Under the pieces are notes generated by a model, which did not search any database, was not told the origin of the DNA, and was given only the letters and a program-made list of their open reading frames with translations. The position numbers and the translations under genes were made by a program. Shown here one piece after another: positions 1 through 5,882 of a stretch of 5,934 bases of DNA. Origin of the DNA: an uncultured Achromobacter sp. (GTDB lineage: Bacteria > Pseudomonadota > Gammaproteobacteria > Burkholderiales > Burkholderiaceae_B); contig CAJYKY010000160.1 in the NCBI GenBank assembly GCA_913775005.1, positions 1 to 5,934 on the forward strand, given 5' to 3'. How positions within the stretch are numbered: position 1 is the stretch's first letter; every line of letters starts with the position of its first letter.

Positions 1-1
1 G

Positions 2-664
2 GCCCACTACAAGCCGACAGACTTCCGCCTGACGCAACCGATCAGCGAAGCCACCATCGTGCTGCTGGTACGGCCCGACCTGCCAGTCAATAGCGTCGAC
101 GAATTCATCGCCTACGCCAAGCGGCCCGGCGCAAGCCCGCTGACCTTCGGCAGCGTCGGCGTGGGGTCGCTGTATCACATCATGACGGAATACCTGGGCC
201 GCAAGGTCGGCGCGGAATTTCTGCACGTGCCGTATCGCGGCGCCGCGCCCGCGCTGCAAGACCTGATCGGCCGGCAGGTGGATTTTGCCGTGCTGCCGTA
301 CCAACAGGCGATGCTGGGCATGGCGGCGCAACGGCAGTTGAAGATCCTGACGACGTTTTCTTCCGCCTTGCCCAAGCCGCTGACTGATCTGCCGCTGATC
401 TCGCAAAGCAAGATCATTCCCGATTTCGTCTACACCATCGCGGGCGGCTACTACGTGCGCCAGGACACGCCCGAAGCCGAAGTGGCCACCTTGCGCAGCG
501 CGGTGGGTTATGCGCTGCAACAGCCGGACCTGCGCGACCGGATGGAGGCTGAAGGCCGCTTGCTGCTGCCCCCCATGAGCCAGCAGGACGCCGATGCCTA
601 TGCCACGGCGCAGGTCGCGCAATACCAGCAGATGATCCAGACGCTGGGGCTCAAGCCCATGTAG
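2..664 (+). CDS. Bug/TctC-family periplasmic substrate-binding protein, 5' truncated by window edge
   Basis: The frame is open from the first bases of the window to TAG at 662-664 and gives 220 residues. An internal GTG at 59 is not needed as a start, because the frame continues upstream with family-like sequence. Bug proteins are usually about 320-330 residues, so roughly the first 100, including the signal peptide, lie outside. Family landmarks visible are the LLVRPDLPVNSVDEFIAYAK stretch, the FGSVGVGSLYHIMTEYLG segment, HVPYRGAAPALQDL near fragment residues 75-88, and a helical C-terminus ending in GLKPM. Bug proteins bind carboxylates or similar small molecules in the periplasm for tripartite tricarboxylate transporters, although most are orphans without TctA/TctB nearby. 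No membrane partner is in the window. The gene converges on the lrp gene with a 16-bp gap. The ligand cannot be told from sequence. The family call is secure. Confidence 0.93.
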   Translation, partial: AHYKPTDFRLTQPISEATIVLLVRPDLPVNSVDEFIAYAKRPGASPLTFGSVGVGSLYHIMTEYLGRKVGAEFLHVPYRGAAPALQDLIGRQVDFAVLPYQQAMLGMAAQRQLKILTTFSSALPKPLTDLPLISQSKIIPDFVYTIAGGYYVRQDTPEAEVATLRSAVGYALQQPDLRDRMEAEGRLLLPPMSQQDADAYATAQVAQYQQMIQTLGLKPM

Positions 665-670
665 CCCCCC

Positions 671-695
671 CCGGCTGCCCCTAAACCGGCAGCGG
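671..695. terminator. weak hairpin between convergent bug and lrp genes
   Basis: GCTGCC (674-679) can pair with GGCAGC (688-693). The stem extends by CC/GG if G673 is bulged, and the loop is about 8 nt. It lies where the plus-strand Bug gene and the minus-strand lrp gene converge, and it overlaps the last codons of lrp. No T-tract follows on either strand, so it is not a standard intrinsic terminator. It might slow convergent polymerases or stabilise 3' ends. Low confidence. Confidence 0.2.
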
Positions 696-1145
696 CACCG
701 CCAAGCCATTCTTCACGCGGTTCATCACCACCAGGGTCGAGAACCGCTTGACGTTCGGGTTGCCCCAGAAGTGACGCTGGGCGAAGACTTCGTATTCGGC
801 CATGTCGGCCATCGTCAGGGTCAGCACGAAGTCCACTTCGCCCGTCACCGACAGGCACTGCATGATCTCGGGAGCGCCCTGCATCGCGCGCTTGAACAGG
901 TCGAGCTTGTCGGCGCGTTCGCTTTCCAGCGACACCAGCACCACCATCATGATGCCGCGCCCGACGGCGGCAGGGTCCACCACCGACACGTCGGCCGTCA
1001 CCACCTTCGATTCGCGCAAGCGCTTCATGCGGCGCAGGCAAGACACGGGCGACAGGTTCACGCGCTGCGCCACCTCCTGGCTGGTGCGCTGGTTGTCTTC
1101 CTGCAAGCTTTGCAGGATTTGAAGGTCAAAGTCGTCTAGTTCCAT
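681..1145 (-). CDS. Lrp/AsnC-family transcriptional regulator
   Basis: A 154-residue cytoplasmic DNA-binding protein of normal Lrp/AsnC length. It starts with the typical MELDDFDLQILQSLQEDNQR, where helix 1 precedes the helix-turn-helix. The HTH covers about residues 20-40, with recognition-helix region LSPVSCLRRMKRLRES. A linker (VSVVDPAAVGRG) leads into the RAM/AsnC ligand-binding domain from about 65 to 150, with the TGEVDFVLTL signature near 101-110. The frame is open up to an ATG at 1259, but the extra 38 residues are A/G/P/S-rich and unlike the family, so the ATG at 1145 is preferred. No clear Shine-Dalgarno precedes it. Family members bind amino acids and often control a divergent exporter gene, which matches the lysE gene across the intergenic region. 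Regulation of lysE-rhtA and of itself is inferred from position. One oddity is Lys47 (RESKVV), where many homologues have Gly before the VI/VV pair. Confidence 0.93.
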   Translation of the reverse strand: MELDDFDLQILQSLQEDNQRTSQEVAQRVNLSPVSCLRRMKRLRESKVVTADVSVVDPAAVGRGIMMVVLVSLESERADKLDLFKRAMQGAPEIMQCLSVTGEVDFVLTLTMADMAEYEVFAQRHFWGNPNVKRFSTLVVMNRVKNGLAVPLPV

Positions 1146-1234
1146 GGGGGTCTCGGAACGCGGGGAATCAGGGCGAGTGGCGGCGAAAGCGCAATCGAAA
1201 CCGGCTCCGGAATCTAACGCAAACCCGCCACCGG

Positions 1235-1249
1235 CAGATTCTAATCTTG
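1235..1249. promoter_or_regulatory. Lrp-like dyad overlapping candidate lrp -10 element
   Basis: AGATT (1236-1240) and AATCT (1243-1247) form a perfect 5+5 inverted repeat with a 2-nt spacer. The 15-mer CAGATTCTAATCTTG agrees at 10 of 15 positions, by my count, with the E. coli Lrp consensus YAGHAWATTWTDCTR. Read on the minus strand, 1238-1243 is TAGAAT, a 5/6 match to the sigma-70 -10 hexamer, placed about 92 bp upstream of the lrp start. No good -35 is found at the right spacing. An operator overlapping the lrp promoter would fit autoregulation, as known for many Lrp-family genes. The site itself is inference. Confidence 0.35.
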
Positions 1250-1332
1250 GCCGCACCATGAACCGCCCCCAAAATCGACGGGAAACTTCATTTATTCCAT
1301 TCCGGACGCAGGAAACCGTCAGCGCGCTTGCT

Positions 1333-1338
1333 TACACT
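1333..1338 (+). promoter_or_regulatory. possible -10 element for lysE-rhtA
   Basis: TACACT matches the sigma-70 -10 consensus at 4 of 6 positions and is preceded by TTGCT, giving a near extended -10 context. Transcription would start about 40 nt upstream of the lysE ATG. No recognisable -35 hexamer is found 16-18 bp upstream, so a promoter here would probably need an activator such as the neighbouring Lrp-type protein. Weak call. Confidence 0.22.
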
Positions 1339-1384
1339 GAGAACCCTCCGCCCGCGCCGTGGGCCTTCCCCGCCGTTTCCTGCA

Positions 1385-2029
1385 ATGCCCTCGCTTCAGC
1401 TTTTCCTGCTTTTCCTTGCCGCCGACGCCGCGCTGAAACTCACGCCCGGCCCCGACATGGCGCTGACCCTGTCGCGCGGCATGACCCAGGGGTTCCGCCC
1501 CGCCTTCCATAGCGTGCTGGGCAATGTGGCGGCCGGCTTCATCCAGGTGCCGGCCGTGGTGCTGGGGCTGGCGTCGGTGCTGCAAGCGTTTCCGACCCTG
1601 TTCGTGGCGATCAAGGCGGCGGGCGGTCTGTACCTGGGATACCTGGGCATCAAGGCGATGATCCGCTGCGCGCGCTCGGCCGATGTGTCACTGGCCGCGC
1701 GTCCCGGCGATGCCCGCGATGCGTTCTGGCAGGGCTTCATGACCAATCTGCTGAACCCCAAGGTGCTGCTGTTCATGATCGCCTTCCTGCCGCAATTCAC
1801 CTCGCCCGAGAACGGGCCGGTGTGGGTGCAGATGCTGGTGCTGGGCATCACCATGAAGATTCTCAGCCTGCCTTACGGCAGCTGCTTTGCCTACGGCGCG
1901 TCGCGCATCCGGAACTGGGTGGGCCGCAACCCGTGGTTTTTGCGGATGCAGCAAGGCTTGCTGGGCGCCATCATGCTCGGCCTGGCGCTGTATGTGCTCT
2001 ACTCCACGGCCGCCACGCTGGCGCCTTGA
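1385..2029 (+). CDS. LysE/RhtB-family amino-acid exporter
   Basis: A 214-residue inner-membrane protein of typical LysE/RhtB length. The family signature LTPGPDMALTLSRGMTQG follows the first membrane helix (about residues 19-36). Other landmarks are GLYLGYLGIKAM (81-92) and the NPKVLLFMIAFLPQF segment (124-138), a hallmark of the family. About six hydrophobic segments are seen, near 2-18, 45-66, 70-92, 120-138, 146-170 and 188-208. Family members export lysine, arginine, homoserine, threonine or similar amino acids by proton exchange; the substrate here is unknown. A TTG start at 1328 in the same frame would add 19 residues (P/R-rich) that are not family-like, so ATG at 1385 is chosen, although neither start has a convincing Shine-Dalgarno. 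It is divergent from the lrp gene, a common pairing, and is followed 21 bp later by the RhtA-like gene, probably in one transcript. Confidence 0.92.
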   Translation: MPSLQLFLLFLAADAALKLTPGPDMALTLSRGMTQGFRPAFHSVLGNVAAGFIQVPAVVLGLASVLQAFPTLFVAIKAAGGLYLGYLGIKAMIRCARSADVSLAARPGDARDAFWQGFMTNLLNPKVLLFMIAFLPQFTSPENGPVWVQMLVLGITMKILSLPYGSCFAYGASRIRNWVGRNPWFLRMQQGLLGAIMLGLALYVLYSTAATLAP

Positions 2030-2075
2030 ACTCCGTTTCGATTTCGTTCCATGACCGCCGCCACCTTGAACTCCG
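2024..2075 (+). repeat. 12-bp direct repeat spanning the lysE stop and rhtA start
   Basis: CCTTGAACTCCG occurs at 2024-2035 and again at 2064-2075, a perfect copy with a 40-bp period. The first copy contains the TGA stop of the lysE gene; the second lies inside the rhtA-like gene and encodes part of its T-L-N-S sequence (residues 5-8). Two perfect 12-mers this close are unlikely by chance in this composition. It could be a relic of a small duplication or of the joining of the two genes. Confidence 0.6.
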
Positions 2076-2974
2076 GGCAGAACGCCTCGACATCCACCCT
2101 GCTACCCACGCTGTCGCTCATCGGGGCGATGGCGTCGCTGTGCATCGGCACCTCGTTTGCCAAGTCCCTGTTTCCCGAAGTGGGCGCGCAAGGCACCACG
2201 GCTTACCGTATCGTCATCGGCGCGATCATCCTGATTGCGTTCTGGCGCCCCTGGCGTTTTGCGTTGACCCGGCAGAACGCCGCCAAGATCGCGCTGTATG
2301 GCGTGACGCTGGCGACAATGAACCTGCTGTTCTACATGGCGCTGCGGACCTTGCCGCTGGGCGTGGCGATTGCCATCGAGTTCACCGGGCCGTTGACGCT
2401 GGCCGTGGTGCTGTCGCGGCGGGCCATCGACTTTGTCTGGATCGGCTGCGCGCTGGCGGGGCTGGTGCTGCTGATTCCCACCGGCCAGTCCATTCATGAT
2501 CTGGATCCCACCGGCATCGCCTATGCGTTGGCGGCGGCGGTGTGCTGGGCGCTGTACATCATCTTCGGCAAGATGGCGGGCAACGTCCACGGCGGGCAGG
2601 CGACGTCGCTAGGGTTGCTGGCCGCCACCTTTGTGGCGTTGCCGGTGGGGGTGGCGCACGCGGGCATGGCCTTGCTGGATCCCAAGCTGATCCTGGCGGG
2701 CATTGGCGTGGGCATTCTGTCCAGCGCGCTGCCGTATTCGCTGGAGATGATTGCGCTGCGGCGGCTGCCGCAAAAGACCTTTGGCGTGCTGCTCAGCATG
2801 GAACCGGCGATGGGCGCGCTGGCGGGGGTCATTGTGCTGAACGAACACCTGACGCAGACGCAGTGGCTGGCGATTGGCGGCATCATCATCGCGTCCGCCG
2901 GCTGCGCTGCGACAGCGCAGCGCGGCGCCAAGACGTCCAAGAAAGTGAAGGCGAAAGCAGCGGCGCGCGAGTAG
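2051..2974 (+). CDS. rhtA: RhtA-like threonine/homoserine exporter, DMT superfamily (EamA)
   Basis: A 307-residue inner-membrane protein with two EamA repeats (about 20-145 and 155-288) and about ten hydrophobic segments. It closely follows E. coli RhtA as I recall that sequence: AMASL...AKSLFPEVGA near 26-46, LILIAFWRPWR-type text near 60-69, PLGVAIAIEFTGPL (102-115), FVWIG near 128-132, ALPYSLEMIALRRLP (226-240) and LLSMEPAMGALAG (247-259). RhtA exports threonine and homoserine and affects other amino acids; the same role is likely here. The E. coli protein is about 295 residues, and the extra length is a basic A/K-rich cytoplasmic tail (about 291-307). The ATG at 2051 aligns the N-terminus to within a few residues of RhtA, but no Shine-Dalgarno is visible. 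It lies 21 bp after lysE and probably shares its transcript. It ends 9 bp from the convergent bug gene. Confidence 0.88.
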   Translation: MTAATLNSGQNASTSTLLPTLSLIGAMASLCIGTSFAKSLFPEVGAQGTTAYRIVIGAIILIAFWRPWRFALTRQNAAKIALYGVTLATMNLLFYMALRTLPLGVAIAIEFTGPLTLAVVLSRRAIDFVWIGCALAGLVLLIPTGQSIHDLDPTGIAYALAAAVCWALYIIFGKMAGNVHGGQATSLGLLAATFVALPVGVAHAGMALLDPKLILAGIGVGILSSALPYSLEMIALRRLPQKTFGVLLSMEPAMGALAGVIVLNEHLTQTQWLAIGGIIIASAGCAATAQRGAKTSKKVKAKAAARE

Positions 2975-2983
2975 CGCCCGCCC

Positions 2984-4021
2984 TCATTCCGCCGAAATTC
3001 CCTTTGCGCGGATCACCGCGCCCCAGCGGTCACGCTCGGCTGTCGCGTAGTCGAAGAAATCATTTGGCGTGCTGCCGGACGGTTCCATGCCTTGCAGGCT
3101 CAGCTGCTTGATCACCTCTGGCGATTTCAACGCGGCGACGATGGCGGCGCTGACCTGGTTCACGATGGGTTTCGGCGTTCTTGCGGGCGCCACCACGCCT
3201 TGCCAGGCGGCCGCTTCCAGCGGGTACGCACCCGCCTCACCAAACGTAGGCACGTCGGGCAGCAAGGCCGACCGCTCGGCCGCCGGCACGGCAATGGCGC
3301 GCAGCTTGCCCGCCTGGATCAGCGGACGCGCGGCGGCCAGGTCGGCCATCATCAGCGGCACAACCCCCGCCGCCACGTCCTGCAAGGCGGGCGGCGTACC
3401 CTTATACGGAATGGCCGTGGCGCTGCCGCCGAAGGTCTGCAAGAACAATTCCATCGCCAGATGATGCGGGCTACCGACGCCCAGCGACGCGTAGCTGGCA
3501 TCCTTGCCGCCACGCAGGAACATCATGACCTCGGTCATGTTGTCCAGTTCGGACTTGGGAGACGCCACCAGCACGATGGGCAGGTTGACCAGCGTGGACA
3601 CCATCGACAAATTGCGGAACGGGTCGTACGGCAGGTTCTTGTACAAGGACGGGTTCAGCGCCAGCGTGCTCATGCCCGCCGTCATCAGCGTGTAGCCGTC
3701 AGGTTCGGCGCGCGCCGTTTCCTGCGCGGCAACAATGGTGGCCGCGCCCGGGCGGTTTTCCACCACGACCGGCTGCCCCAGCGACGCGCTGACATGCTTG
3801 GCCACGATACGCGTTGCCAGATCGCTGCCCCCGCCCGCGCTGAACGGCACCAGCCAGCGGATCGGACGGTTCGGGTAGGCAGTGGATGACTGCGCCACGG
3901 GCTGCACGGCCGCTTGCCCTGCGGCCGGTTCCGCCGCCGCTACCGCCGGCAACGCCACGCACAGCGCGGCAGCCGCCAACGTGATGGCGCGCGCGGCGCG
4001 CTGCATAAAACTTCTGCTCAT
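2984..4021 (-). CDS. Bug/TctC-family periplasmic substrate-binding protein
   Basis: A complete 345-residue Bug protein. An N-terminal signal peptide (MSRSFMQRAARAITLAAAAL..., basic then hydrophobic) ends near AVAAA at about residue 30, followed by an unusual A/P/Q-rich stretch of about 18 residues before the usual mature start YPNRPIRWLVPFSAGGGSDL (49-68). Further landmarks are ENRPGAATIVAAQ (88-100), SLYKNLPYDPFRNLSMVS (125-142), IPYKGTPPALQDVAAG (204-219) and LPDVPTFGEAG (254-264). An upstream in-frame ATG at 4045 would add MRHRGHPV, but GAGGA at 4031-4035 lies 9 nt before the ATG at 4021, which is preferred. It is the last gene of the minus-strand block, 66 bp after the isomerase gene, so the ligand is probably the acid that the upstream enzymes degrade. 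No TctA/TctB membrane genes are nearby. The ligand is not readable from sequence. Confidence 0.95.
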   Translation of the reverse strand: MSRSFMQRAARAITLAAAALCVALPAVAAAEPAAGQAAVQPVAQSSTAYPNRPIRWLVPFSAGGGSDLATRIVAKHVSASLGQPVVVENRPGAATIVAAQETARAEPDGYTLMTAGMSTLALNPSLYKNLPYDPFRNLSMVSTLVNLPIVLVASPKSELDNMTEVMMFLRGGKDASYASLGVGSPHHLAMELFLQTFGGSATAIPYKGTPPALQDVAAGVVPLMMADLAAARPLIQAGKLRAIAVPAAERSALLPDVPTFGEAGAYPLEAAAWQGVVAPARTPKPIVNQVSAAIVAALKSPEVIKQLSLQGMEPSGSTPNDFFDYATAERDRWGAVIRAKGISAE

Positions 4022-4030
4022 GACCGGGTG

Positions 4031-4035
4031 TCCTC
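4031..4035 (-). promoter_or_regulatory. ribosome-binding site of bug gene (decides start)
   Basis: GAGGA on the minus strand lies 9 nt before the ATG at 4021. It supports that start over the in-frame ATG at 4045, which lies upstream of this site. Confidence 0.65.
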
Positions 4036-4042
4036 GATGTCG

Positions 4043-4052
4043 CATTCGAATG
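4043..4052. repeat. 10-bp perfect palindrome in the isomerase-bug gap
   Basis: CATTCGAATG is a perfect palindrome in the 66-bp gap, 21 bp upstream of the bug ATG and beside a short AT-rich run (TAATAA on the minus strand). It could be a small operator or stem. Several 10-bp palindromes are expected by chance in 6 kb, so the support is only its location. Confidence 0.25.
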
Positions 4053-4087
4053 GGGGACTTATTACCACATCTCCCGCACGCAGACCA

Positions 4088-4873
4088 TTACGCGCGCGCC
4101 GCATTCAACCAGCGCAAGCCCGCCGATGTCGCACCAGCCGGCCGGTATTCGCAACCGATCCAGCCCTTGTAGCCCAATTCGCGCAGCACGCTGAACACCC
4201 AGCCGTAATCCAGTTCGCCGCGATCCGGCTCCTGCCGCAACGGCACGCCAGCGATCTGCAAATGCCCCACCCGTTCCGTCGGCAGATACTGACGCAGCTT
4301 TTCAGTGACGTCGCCTTCGACGATCTGGCAGTGGTAGAGGTCCATCTGCACTTTCAGGTTGGACGCGTTCACCGCCTGCACAACCGCGTGCGCATCATCC
4401 TGGCGATTCAGAAAATAACCGGGGATGTCGCGCGTGTTGATCGGTTCGATCAGCACAGTCACACCCGCTGACCGCGCCTGGCGCGCCGCCCAGTCCAAGT
4501 TCTGGTAGTAGCAGTCCAGCAACGCCTCGCGCGCTGCGTCGGGCGGGGCAATGCCCGCCATCACGTGCAGGTTGGGACAAGACAGCGTGGTGGCATACGC
4601 CAGCGCCTGCTCAATACCCGCCTGAAATTCCGCCTGCCGGCCAGGCAAAGCGGCCAGCCCGCGCTCACCGCGCGTGGCGACACCCGGCGGCGCGTTGAAC
4701 AGCACCTGCGACACGCCGGCCGCATCCATGCGTTCGCGCACGAAGGCGGCGGGCTCCTCGTACGGAAACATGCATTCCACACCGGTAAAACCATCAGACG
4801 CCGCGGCGGCATAGCGGTCCAGGAACGCATGCTCCTGATACATCATCGACAAGTTGGCGGCGAATTTCAGCAT
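4088..4873 (-). CDS. hydroxypyruvate isomerase / 2-oxo-tetronate isomerase family (Hyi/OtnI)
   Basis: A 261-residue cytoplasmic TIM-barrel sugar-phosphate-isomerase-like enzyme of normal family length. The N-terminus MLKFAANLSMMYQEHAFLDR and the stretch GFTGVECMFPYEEP match Hyi/OtnI proteins. Putative catalytic and metal-binding residues are present: Glu143 (LIEPINTRDIPGYFL), Asp178 and His181 (QMDLYHCQ), Gln206 (HLQIAGVP) and Glu242 (GCEYRPAG). Hyi interconverts hydroxypyruvate and tartronate semialdehyde; OtnI interconverts 2-oxo-tetronate and 3-oxo-tetronate. The IEPINxxDIPG stretch is closer to Hyi as I recall it, and the LQIAGVPxRxEP and HVMAG stretches are closer to OtnI, so the exact substrate is open. 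A weak GGAA lies 7 nt before the ATG. It sits between an acyl-CoA lyase gene (56 bp upstream) and a bug gene, suggesting it processes the oxo-acid released by the lyase. No glyoxylate carboligase, tartronate-semialdehyde reductase or OtnK/OtnC gene is visible nearby. Confidence 0.88.
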   Translation of the reverse strand: MLKFAANLSMMYQEHAFLDRYAAAASDGFTGVECMFPYEEPAAFVRERMDAAGVSQVLFNAPPGVATRGERGLAALPGRQAEFQAGIEQALAYATTLSCPNLHVMAGIAPPDAAREALLDCYYQNLDWAARQARSAGVTVLIEPINTRDIPGYFLNRQDDAHAVVQAVNASNLKVQMDLYHCQIVEGDVTEKLRQYLPTERVGHLQIAGVPLRQEPDRGELDYGWVFSVLRELGYKGWIGCEYRPAGATSAGLRWLNAARA

Positions 4874-4891
4874 GGCGGCGTTCCGGGACGT

Positions 4892-4925
4892 GGCGGCGTG
4901 TGTGGAAAATTAGCACACCGCCGCC
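4892..4925. repeat. intercistronic hairpin between lyase and isomerase genes
   Basis: GGCGGCG (4892-4898) pairs with CGCCGCC (4919-4925) and GTGTG (4900-4904) with CACAC (4914-4918). That gives a 12-bp stem with one bulged T (4899) and a 9-nt AT-rich loop (GAAAATTAG, plus strand). On the transcribed minus strand it begins 4 nt after the lyase stop codon and ends 18 nt before the isomerase ATG. No T-tract follows on either strand, so it is not a classical terminator. A role in mRNA 3'-end stability or in setting the ratio of lyase to isomerase is possible. Confidence 0.6.
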
Positions 4926-4929
4926 CCGG

Positions 4930-5871
4930 TCAGCGCACGGAATCCGGCGCCGGATGCAAGGTCAGCCGTGGCCCCGCTTTCAGGATCTGGCTGGGAATGT
5001 CATGCCCCACCAGGGCGGGCAAGGTTGCCGCAATGCCCAGGATGCGCGTCAGGTCCACGCCGGTGTCATAGCCCATCAACTCCAGCATGTGCACCAGTTC
5101 TTCTGTACAGACATTGCCACTCGCACCCGGCGCGTAAGGGCAGCCGCCCAGCCCGCCCAGCGACGCATCAAAGCGGTCGATGCCCGCCTCCAGCGCCGCC
5201 AGCGTGTTGGCCAGCGCCATGCCGCGCGTGTTGTGAAAGTGCAGCGTCGTCGTCAGGTCCGGAAACAGCTTGCGCACCTCGCGCGCGATCTTGCCGACCT
5301 GCGTGGGATACGCCATGCCCGTGGTGTCGCACAGCGTCACCCCGTCCACGCCCAGCGCCGCAAAGCGCCCCACCAGTTCCAGCACATCAAAGGTGTTGAT
5401 GTCGCCTTCCATCGGACAACCAAACACCGTCGACAGCGACACGTTGATGGCCACCCGGCTGCCGCGCACGACGTTCACCACATCGCTCAGCTGCTCGAAC
5501 GATTGCTCCCGCGTCATGCGCAGATTGGCGCGGTTGTGGGTCTCGCTGACGGACATCACCAGGTTGACCTCGTCCACGTTGCATTCCAGCGCCCGCTGCG
5601 CGCCGCGCACATTAGGCACCAGCACCGTGTAGATCACGTCCGGGTTGCGCTGGATTTCATGCATGACGACTTCGGCATCGCGCAGCGCCGGAATCGCCTT
5701 GGGCGACGTGAAGGACGTGGCCTCGATCTTCGCGAAGCCGCTTTGCGACAAGGCGTTGATGAAGTCGATCTTGTCCTGCGTTTCGATGAACTGCTTTTCG
5801 TTCTGGAAGCCGTCCCGGGGCGCGACGTCCTGGATGTACAGCTTCTTGCGGCTTGCGCTCGGTTCGCTCAT
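4930..5871 (-). CDS. HMG-CoA lyase-type acyl-CoA lyase (DRE-TIM family)
   Basis: A 313-residue cytoplasmic TIM-barrel enzyme of bacterial HMG-CoA lyase length. Such lyases cleave 3-hydroxy-3-methylglutaryl-CoA to acetyl-CoA and acetoacetate with a divalent metal. Key residues known from the human enzyme occur at a constant offset of 22: Arg19 and Asp20 (VAPRDGFQNE; human 41, 42), Glu50 (KIEATSF; 72), His211 and His213 (HFHNTRG; 233, 235), Cys244 in the active-site loop GLGGCPYAPGASGN (266) and Asn253 (275). The full catalytic set argues for an active enzyme. In bacteria this fold also serves citramalyl-CoA-like and other substrates, so HMG-CoA specificity is not assured. AAAGGAAGG sits just before the ATG. 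It follows a CoA-transferase-like gene by 11 bp, so the substrate acid is probably activated by that enzyme first. Confidence 0.92.
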   Translation of the reverse strand: MSEPSASRKKLYIQDVAPRDGFQNEKQFIETQDKIDFINALSQSGFAKIEATSFTSPKAIPALRDAEVVMHEIQRNPDVIYTVLVPNVRGAQRALECNVDEVNLVMSVSETHNRANLRMTREQSFEQLSDVVNVVRGSRVAINVSLSTVFGCPMEGDINTFDVLELVGRFAALGVDGVTLCDTTGMAYPTQVGKIAREVRKLFPDLTTTLHFHNTRGMALANTLAALEAGIDRFDASLGGLGGCPYAPGASGNVCTEELVHMLELMGYDTGVDLTRILGIAATLPALVGHDIPSQILKAGPRLTLHPAPDSVR

Positions 5872-5873
5872 GG

Positions 5874-5882
5874 CCTTCCTTT
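5874..5882 (-). promoter_or_regulatory. strong ribosome-binding site of lyase gene
   Basis: AAAGGAAGG on the minus strand, with the AGGA core 5 nt before the ATG at 5871. It fixes the lyase start and fills the 11-bp gap after the CoA-transferase stop codon. Confidence 0.7.

Larger units (their letters stand above)
1146..1384. promoter_or_regulatory. divergent intergenic region between lrp and lysE
   Basis: This 239-bp region is the longest non-coding stretch in the window and separates two divergently transcribed genes, so it should hold both promoters and the Lrp-type operators. It is more AT-rich than its surroundings around 1210-1250 and 1270-1300, as expected of promoter DNA. Frames running through it give A/P/R-rich translations with no family resemblance. 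A dyad at 1235-1249 and a possible lysE -10 element at 1333-1338 are listed separately. Confidence 0.6.

Noticed and set aside
598..1041. Minus-strand open frame of 147 codons overlapping the lrp gene
   Set aside because: Out of frame with the recognisable Lrp protein on the same strand; R/G/A-rich with no family features.
1146..1259. N-terminal extension of the Lrp protein to the ATG at 1259
   Set aside because: The 38 extra residues are low-complexity and unlike Lrp/AsnC N-termini; MELDDFDLQIL at 1145 is the typical start.
1144..1512. Plus-strand open frame of 122 codons covering the divergent region
   Set aside because: Runs into lysE in the wrong frame, with P/A/R-rich translation, so it is probably a chance frame in GC-rich DNA.
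1822..2499. Plus-strand open frame of 225 codons bridging lysE and rhtA, considered as a third gene
   Set aside because: Its translation is H/R/A-rich and overlaps two clear membrane-protein genes in other frames.
2962..2978. GGCGC/GCGCC hairpin at the end of rhtA as a terminator
   Set aside because: Only a 5-bp stem, no T-tract, and GC-rich repeats of this size are common throughout the window.
3092..3889. Long plus-strand open frame (265 codons) opposite the bug gene
   Set aside because: Its translation is rich in R, H, Q and G, typical of the antisense of a high-GC gene, and the minus strand encodes a clear full-length Bug protein.
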